From Corynebacterium tapiri (GTDB lineage Bacteria > Actinomycetota > Actinomycetes > Mycobacteriales > Mycobacteriaceae), in assembly GCF_006334925.1 (NCBI RefSeq), contig NZ_VDHJ01000009.1, forward strand, positions 1 to 64,000: a stretch of DNA of 64,000 nt, read 5' to 3'. Shown here in pieces: positions 60,618-64,000 of this stretch. How positions within the stretch are numbered: the stretch's first letter is position 1; every line of letters begins with the position of its first letter. The notes beneath the pieces are model-generated. The model saw only the letters and a program-made list of their open reading frames with translations, was not told the DNA's origin and did no database searches. The position numbers were made by a program, and so were the translations under genes.

Positions 60618-61646
60618 TTACTGCTTGGCCTGTGCGGCCTGCAGCTCGTAGCGCAGCTGCGCCTCCGAGGGAGACTGCACGGGCAGGAAGGAGGCCTCCC
60701 GGTAGCGACGCGAGGCGGGTGCAGACTTGGCGTAGCCGGCACCACCAGCCACGCGCACCTCGATGTTGGCGGCGCGAACAGCGGCGTCGGCGGCATCCAG
60801 GCGCAGGGTGAGCAGATCCACCGGGTCGACGGACCCGCCATCGGTGACCGCCTCAATGGTCTCCTGCTGGCGGCGGGCAACATCGGCCACCCGCTCGCGG
60901 GCTTCCTGCCAATCCTGCTCGAAGGTGACCTTCACGCCGTCGAAACGCCCCTCGGCGCCGGCGATGGCAGCCTCGGCCACACCCAGGCACTCGGCGACCT
61001 GCATGAGCACGAAGACGGGGCGCACCCCGGCCATGTACTCGGTGAAGTCCTCGGTGACGACCTGCTCATCCGGGATGAAGGCGTTGTCAAAGTCCACCCA
61101 CGCGGACTCAGTGGCGTTGAGTCCCAGCAGGCCGAAGGGCTTGCCAAAGGTCACGCCCTCGTGGCCGGCCTCGAAGGCGAAGAGGAACTTGTGGTCATCG
61201 GCGGTCTTGGCACCGGTGACCACCACGGCGTCCTCGTACAGGTTGGAGGCCCAGCCGAGCTTGCCGTTGATGCGGTAGCCGCCGTCCACGCGCTCAGCGC
61301 TCAAGTCCAGCGAACCCACACCAGCTGCCTCCTTGAAGGCGCCGGCCATTCCGGTGACACCGGGGCGCGCACCACTGGCGAGCTGATCGGCCAGCTGGGA
61401 GGCATAAGGGGTGTTTGCGCGGCGCAGGTACTCGTAGGTCATGCGCGTAGCCCACGCGGTGAAACCCACGGACAGATCCAGCGCAGCGATCTCGCGCACC
61501 ACTTGCGCGGAGGTTGCTAGATCAGCGCCGATCAAGCCGGCCTGACCGAGCTCCGGCAGAGCGTGACGACCAGGCAGCTCCGCCTTGTCCACGGCCGAGG
61601 CATTGTCTGCGATCTGGGCGCGCAGCTGCTCGTTCAGCAGTGCCAT
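60618..61646 (-). CDS. Acyl-CoA-dehydrogenase-like flavoprotein
   Basis: The 342-residue protein has the acyl-CoA dehydrogenase fold (GLIGADLATSAQVVREIAAL, GMAGAFKEAAGVGSLDLSAE, NGKLGWASNLYEDAVVVTGA) but is shorter than the usual 380 and lacks a convincing catalytic Glu. Proteins of this kind include flavin monooxygenases of dibenzothiophene or dimethylsulfone metabolism (DszC, SfnC type). Its gene follows the OsmC gene with overlap and is divergent from an Ssu-type importer under McbR-like sites, so oxidation of an organosulfur compound is a fair guess. Confidence 0.75.
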   Translation of the reverse strand: MALLNEQLRAQIADNASAVDKAELPGRHALPELGQAGLIGADLATSAQVVREIAALDLSVGFTAWATRMTYEYLRRANTPYASQLADQLASGARPGVTGMAGAFKEAAGVGSLDLSAERVDGGYRINGKLGWASNLYEDAVVVTGAKTADDHKFLFAFEAGHEGVTFGKPFGLLGLNATESAWVDFDNAFIPDEQVVTEDFTEYMAGVRPVFVLMQVAECLGVAEAAIAGAEGRFDGVKVTFEQDWQEARERVADVARRQQETIEAVTDGGSVDPVDLLTLRLDAADAAVRAANIEVRVAGGAGYAKSAPASRRYREASFLPVQSPSEAQLRYELQAAQAKQ

Positions 61647-62191
61647 TAGACGAGCTCGCTGGTGAGGTTGGCCGGGCGGGTGTAGGTGTTAACCACCGGG
61701 GACCACTCAATGGCATCCTTCTGGATCTGATCCAGGGTCTCGCGGTCCGCGTCGCCCTCAAGCTCGATCTTGACGTGCACGTCGGACACACCCGGGCGCT
61801 TGTGCTCACCCAGGTCACCCACGCCCCAGGTTGGGGAGATGTCGATGTCGGACTCGATATCGATAGCGATCTTGGTCAAGGTAACGCCGCGGTGCTGCGC
61901 AATCGCCTGAATACCCACGGAAATGCAGGCGCCCAGTCCGGCCTGCGCCACCTCGGTCGGGTTCGGAGCGGAGTCGTCACCCAGCAGCTTCTCGGGCTCG
62001 CCCACCTTGATCACGTGGCCGCGCACCTCGGTGTTGTTGCGGAAGAAGCCATCGGCCTCGGTGTGGGTGCGGATCTTCTTCTTGCCGCCCTCCGGGTTGT
62101 CGATGTTCTTCTGCGCCAGCTCGCTGAGCTTCTGGTTATCGATCGGCTCGATCGGCTGGCCGGCCTCGTGGTTGGGGGTCAAGTCAGACAT
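61646..62191 (-). CDS. OsmC-family protein
   Basis: The 181-residue protein shows an OsmC pattern with one conserved Cys (GLGACISVGIQAIAQHRG), where the peroxidatic Cys of Ohr/OsmC lies; the second catalytic Cys expected in the C-P-V region is Ser (IEWSPVVNTYTRP). It may be a thiol protein acting on organic peroxides or sulfur compounds, or a non-peroxidase member. AAAGGA precedes the ATG at 62191. The stop overlaps the start of the acyl-CoA-dehydrogenase-like gene. Confidence 0.82.
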   Translation of the reverse strand: MSDLTPNHEAGQPIEPIDNQKLSELAQKNIDNPEGGKKKIRTHTEADGFFRNNTEVRGHVIKVGEPEKLLGDDSAPNPTEVAQAGLGACISVGIQAIAQHRGVTLTKIAIDIESDIDISPTWGVGDLGEHKRPGVSDVHVKIELEGDADRETLDQIQKDAIEWSPVVNTYTRPANLTSELV

Positions 62192-62250
62192 GGGGAGTCC
62201 TTTCGTTGGAGTTCTTTTGTATGCAGCCACCCTACTCGCGCTCCCACAAC

Positions 62251-62266
62251 TAGACAATGCGGTCTT
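62251..62266. promoter_or_regulatory. McbR-like site 1 in the OsmC-importer intergenic region
   Basis: TAGAC-AATGCG-GTCTT has one mismatch to the McbR consensus TAGAC-N6-GTCTA. It lies about 60 bp before the OsmC ATG, in the intergenic region 62192-62446 that also contains a motif copy at 62277-62287 and no gene. Confidence 0.55.
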
Positions 62267-62406
62267 ATTGTTTATTGCTTATCGACGCCCCTTCAACCCC
62301 GCTAATTCCACCCCTCCTAGCAGCACCTCTGCTCTAGATGAGGCAGGGAATCCACCCCATCTTCCCCCGCCCGACAGGAAGCGCTACTCTGTATCTCCAC
62401 CACCTG

Positions 62407-62422
62407 TAGACCGCATAGTCTG
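62407..62422. promoter_or_regulatory. McbR-like site 2 before the importer gene
   Basis: TAGAC-CGCATA-GTCTG has one mismatch to the same consensus and lies 25 bp upstream of the ATG of the binding protein. AAAGGAG follows just before that ATG. Confidence 0.55.
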
Positions 62423-62446
62423 TTTTGCTAAAGGAGCCCCGAGCCC

Positions 62447-63571
62447 ATGACCCGCTCATTTACCCGGCGCGACATTCTGCGCTCGGGCCTGGTTCTCGCC
62501 GGTGCTCTGGGCACTGCCGGGTTGGCCGGGTGCTCCTCCAAGCCTTCGCAGGGCGAGGCCATCACCATCGGCTTTGTGCCCATCGCTTGCGCTGCACCGT
62601 TGGTGCTAGCGCATGCAAACGGATTGTTTGAGAAGCACGGCGTGAAGGTGCAGCTGAAGAAGTTCGCCGGATGGGCCGACCTCTGGACGGCCTACGCCAC
62701 GGGTGATCTCACCGTGGCTCACATGCTCTCCCCCATGCCCATTGCCGTGGATGCTGCGCTGACCAACGCCTCGCGCCCCACCGAGATCGCGTTCACGCAG
62801 AACACCAACGGCCAGGCACTCACTTTGGGAGCGCAGCATCACCCACACGTGCAATCGGTGCAGGACCTGCGCGGCATGGTCTTGGGCATTCCCTTCGAGT
62901 ATTCGGTGCACGCCCTTTTGCTGCGCGACTACCTGGCATCCCACGGGGTCGATCCCGTGCGTGACGTCGAGCTTCGCCTGCTGCGCCCACCAGACATGGT
63001 GGCGCAGCTCGAGGTAGGAACCATCGATGGGTTCATCGGGCCCGAACCCTTTCTCCAGCGCACCCTCACCACCGGTGCGGGACGCATCTTCGAGCTGACC
63101 AAGAACATGTGGGCAGGTCACCCCTGTTGTTCGGTGGCCATGGCCAAGGACTTCCGCACCGAACACCCGCAGCAGGCTCGGGGGCTCACCGCTGCGCTGA
63201 CAGAAGCGGCGGCAGTGCTCAACGATCCGGCACACGCCAGCGAGTCGGCCGCGCAGCTGGGCAAGGAAAAGTACCTGAACCAAAAGCCAAAGCTCATTGA
63301 ACCTGCCCTAACCGGAAAGTATGTGAACTGGGCCGACGAACCTGTCGTGGACCCCGACTACCTGCGCTTTGGCGATCCCACCTCGGCGACCGCGATCACC
63401 TGGATGGCTGCGCAGCTGCACCGCTTTGAGCTCGACGGCGGCCAGCTCAACTCCGACCACGCCATCGGGGCCGCGGCCCGCAGCGTGTTGCCCGCGGATG
63501 CGGATACCTCACTCAGCCCCGCCACTATCAACGGCCAGGTCTTCGACCCGGCGCGTTACCTGGCCTCATGA
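62447..63571 (+). CDS. Sulfonate/nitrate-type ABC importer binding lipoprotein (Tat-like signal)
   Basis: The 374-residue protein has a twin-Arg start (SFTRRDILRSGLVLAGALG), a lipobox (LAGC) and the NrtA/SsuA-type fold (IGFVPIACAAPLVLAHANGL, GWADLWTAYATGDLTVAHML). CmpA/NrtA and SsuA relatives bind nitrate, bicarbonate, sulfonates or taurine. McbR-like sites upstream favour a sulfur compound. It overlaps the permease gene by 4 nt (ATGA). Confidence 0.87.
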   Translation: MTRSFTRRDILRSGLVLAGALGTAGLAGCSSKPSQGEAITIGFVPIACAAPLVLAHANGLFEKHGVKVQLKKFAGWADLWTAYATGDLTVAHMLSPMPIAVDAALTNASRPTEIAFTQNTNGQALTLGAQHHPHVQSVQDLRGMVLGIPFEYSVHALLLRDYLASHGVDPVRDVELRLLRPPDMVAQLEVGTIDGFIGPEPFLQRTLTTGAGRIFELTKNMWAGHPCCSVAMAKDFRTEHPQQARGLTAALTEAAAVLNDPAHASESAAQLGKEKYLNQKPKLIEPALTGKYVNWADEPVVDPDYLRFGDPTSATAITWMAAQLHRFELDGGQLNSDHAIGAAARSVLPADADTSLSPATINGQVFDPARYLAS

Positions 63572-64000
63572 CCACCCGAGACAGATTGGACAACCGCATG
63601 CACCGCACACTGCGCGCCGCCGGCCTGGGCCTGGTGATCTTTGCCGTCCTCTGCGGATTGTGGCAACTTGCCGCCAGCGCGGGGTGGCTTAGCGACATCG
63701 CCCCCACCCCAGCCCGCACGCTATCTCGAGGAATAGAGATCCTGTCTGATCCCTTTTACCGCGACGGCCCGGCCTCAGTGGGTATCTTCTGGCACATCGT
63801 GGCCAGCCTGCGGCGCGTCCTGGTGGGCTTTGGCATCGCCATGCTGATCGCCATCCCACTCGGCTTTTGGCTGGGCACCTCTGAACTCATGCGCCGCGCG
63901 GTGGATCCCATGGTCCAGATTCTGCGCCCGGTTTCCCCGCTGGCCTGGCTACCTTTGGGCCTGGCGGTACTGCGCGACGCGGAGAACACGGCCATCTTTG
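63568..64000 (+). CDS. Ssu/Nrt-type ABC permease, partial (runs off the right edge)
   Basis: The 144 codons present hold the first helix (GLGLVIFAVLCGLWQLAASA), the IAPTPARTLSRGIEILSDPF linker and IFWHIVASLRRVLVGFGIAM of SsuC/NrtB-type permeases. The gene is complete at the 5' end and has no stop in the window. It should transport with the preceding binding protein and an ATPase gene expected beyond the edge. Confidence 0.88.
   Translation, partial: MTTRDRLDNRMHRTLRAAGLGLVIFAVLCGLWQLAASAGWLSDIAPTPARTLSRGIEILSDPFYRDGPASVGIFWHIVASLRRVLVGFGIAMLIAIPLGFWLGTSELMRRAVDPMVQILRPVSPLAWLPLGLAVLRDAENTAIF

Larger units (their letters stand above)
3575..62287. repeat. Interspersed 11-bp motif GCTTNTCGACG, 29 copies
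   Basis: Forward copies start at 3575, 7259, 13110, 13639, 21227, 25292, 26957, 38479, 39988, 48617, 49822, 53864, 58312, 59737 and 62277. Reverse copies start at 5078, 14517, 19146, 20347, 24287, 30179, 31526, 34907, 36169, 39855, 40321, 49435, 52541 and 60538. The variable base is C 12, G 9, A 7 and T 1 times, and GCC often follows. Copies fall in genes on both strands, in several reading frames, and in intergenic DNA. None is found in 1-3.5 kb, 7.3-13.1 kb or 40.4-48.6 kb. Chance would give well under one copy in this window. Confidence 0.85.

Noticed and set aside
1..64000. tRNA, rRNA or riboswitch genes
   Set aside because: I looked for cloverleaf or conserved loop signatures in the intergenic regions and saw none I could support by eye.

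Overview
The window reads as a chromosomal segment of a Corynebacterium-type actinobacterium. This rests on gene content and signals rather than on any marker gene: high G+C coding sequence, many apparently leaderless starts with a TANNNT box 6-9 nt upstream, sites matching the corynebacterial regulators McbR (TAGAC-N6-GTCTA), BioQ (GAAC-N3-GTTC core) and HutR, a bioB-bsaP pair, a VaFE/thioester surface protein beside a class F-like sortase, and a fragment of a corynebacterial plasmid-type RepA. No rRNA, tRNA or CRISPR array was recognised. The species cannot be told.

Layout. 1-2.8 kb is a gene graveyard: a plasmid replication-initiator fragment, two paralogous lipoproteins, a decayed RelBE-type toxin-antitoxin pair and a tyrosine-recombinase-like tail. 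2.8-7.2 kb is a tight leftward run (oxidoreductase, paired SMR efflux proteins, alkyltransferase-like protein, VOC protein, S4 protein, LysE exporter, SDR). 7.7-10.5 kb holds a thioester/VaFE adhesin and a sortase. 10.7-21.5 kb holds Mrr, AlkB, an acetyltransferase, HrpB, two permeases, a YciI protein, a DUF885 protein, a ParA-like ATPase and a ROK-type regulator preceded by a perfect McbR operator. 21.6-24.1 kb is a three-gene operon of secreted, Cys-paired beta-rich proteins, the most novel-looking locus. 24.1-29.8 kb has repeats, a GNAT, a HhH/DUF1801 protein, an App1-type phosphatase and a 1029-residue exonuclease/BRCT fusion.

29.8-40.3 kb is a histidine-utilisation region: hutHUI plus a nucleoside hydrolase leftward, hutR with a membrane protein leftward, and a permease, hutG and ald rightward. 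Histidine would be imported, deaminated to urocanate, hydrated, opened to formiminoglutamate and cleaved to glutamate plus formamide; HutR-like sites lie in front of hutH and between hutR and the permease. 40.3-47.1 kb has an ADP-ribosylglycohydrolase and ureABCEFGD with a urea transporter. 47.3-51.5 kb has amn, a small membrane protein, a sirtuin and a POT peptide transporter. 51.8-54.4 kb has bsaP-bioB under two BioQ-like boxes and an M20 peptidase. 54.6-60.3 kb is a complete peptide/nickel-type ABC importer. 60.3-64 kb has a CHY zinc-finger protein, an acyl-CoA-dehydrogenase-like flavoprotein and an OsmC protein, divergent from an Ssu/Nrt-type ABC importer (cut by the window end), with two McbR-like sites between, which points to organosulfur use.

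Two genome-scale signals cut across the genes: an 11-bp motif GCTTNTCGACG present 29 times in both orientations, and four copies of a ~90-bp palindromic intergenic element.
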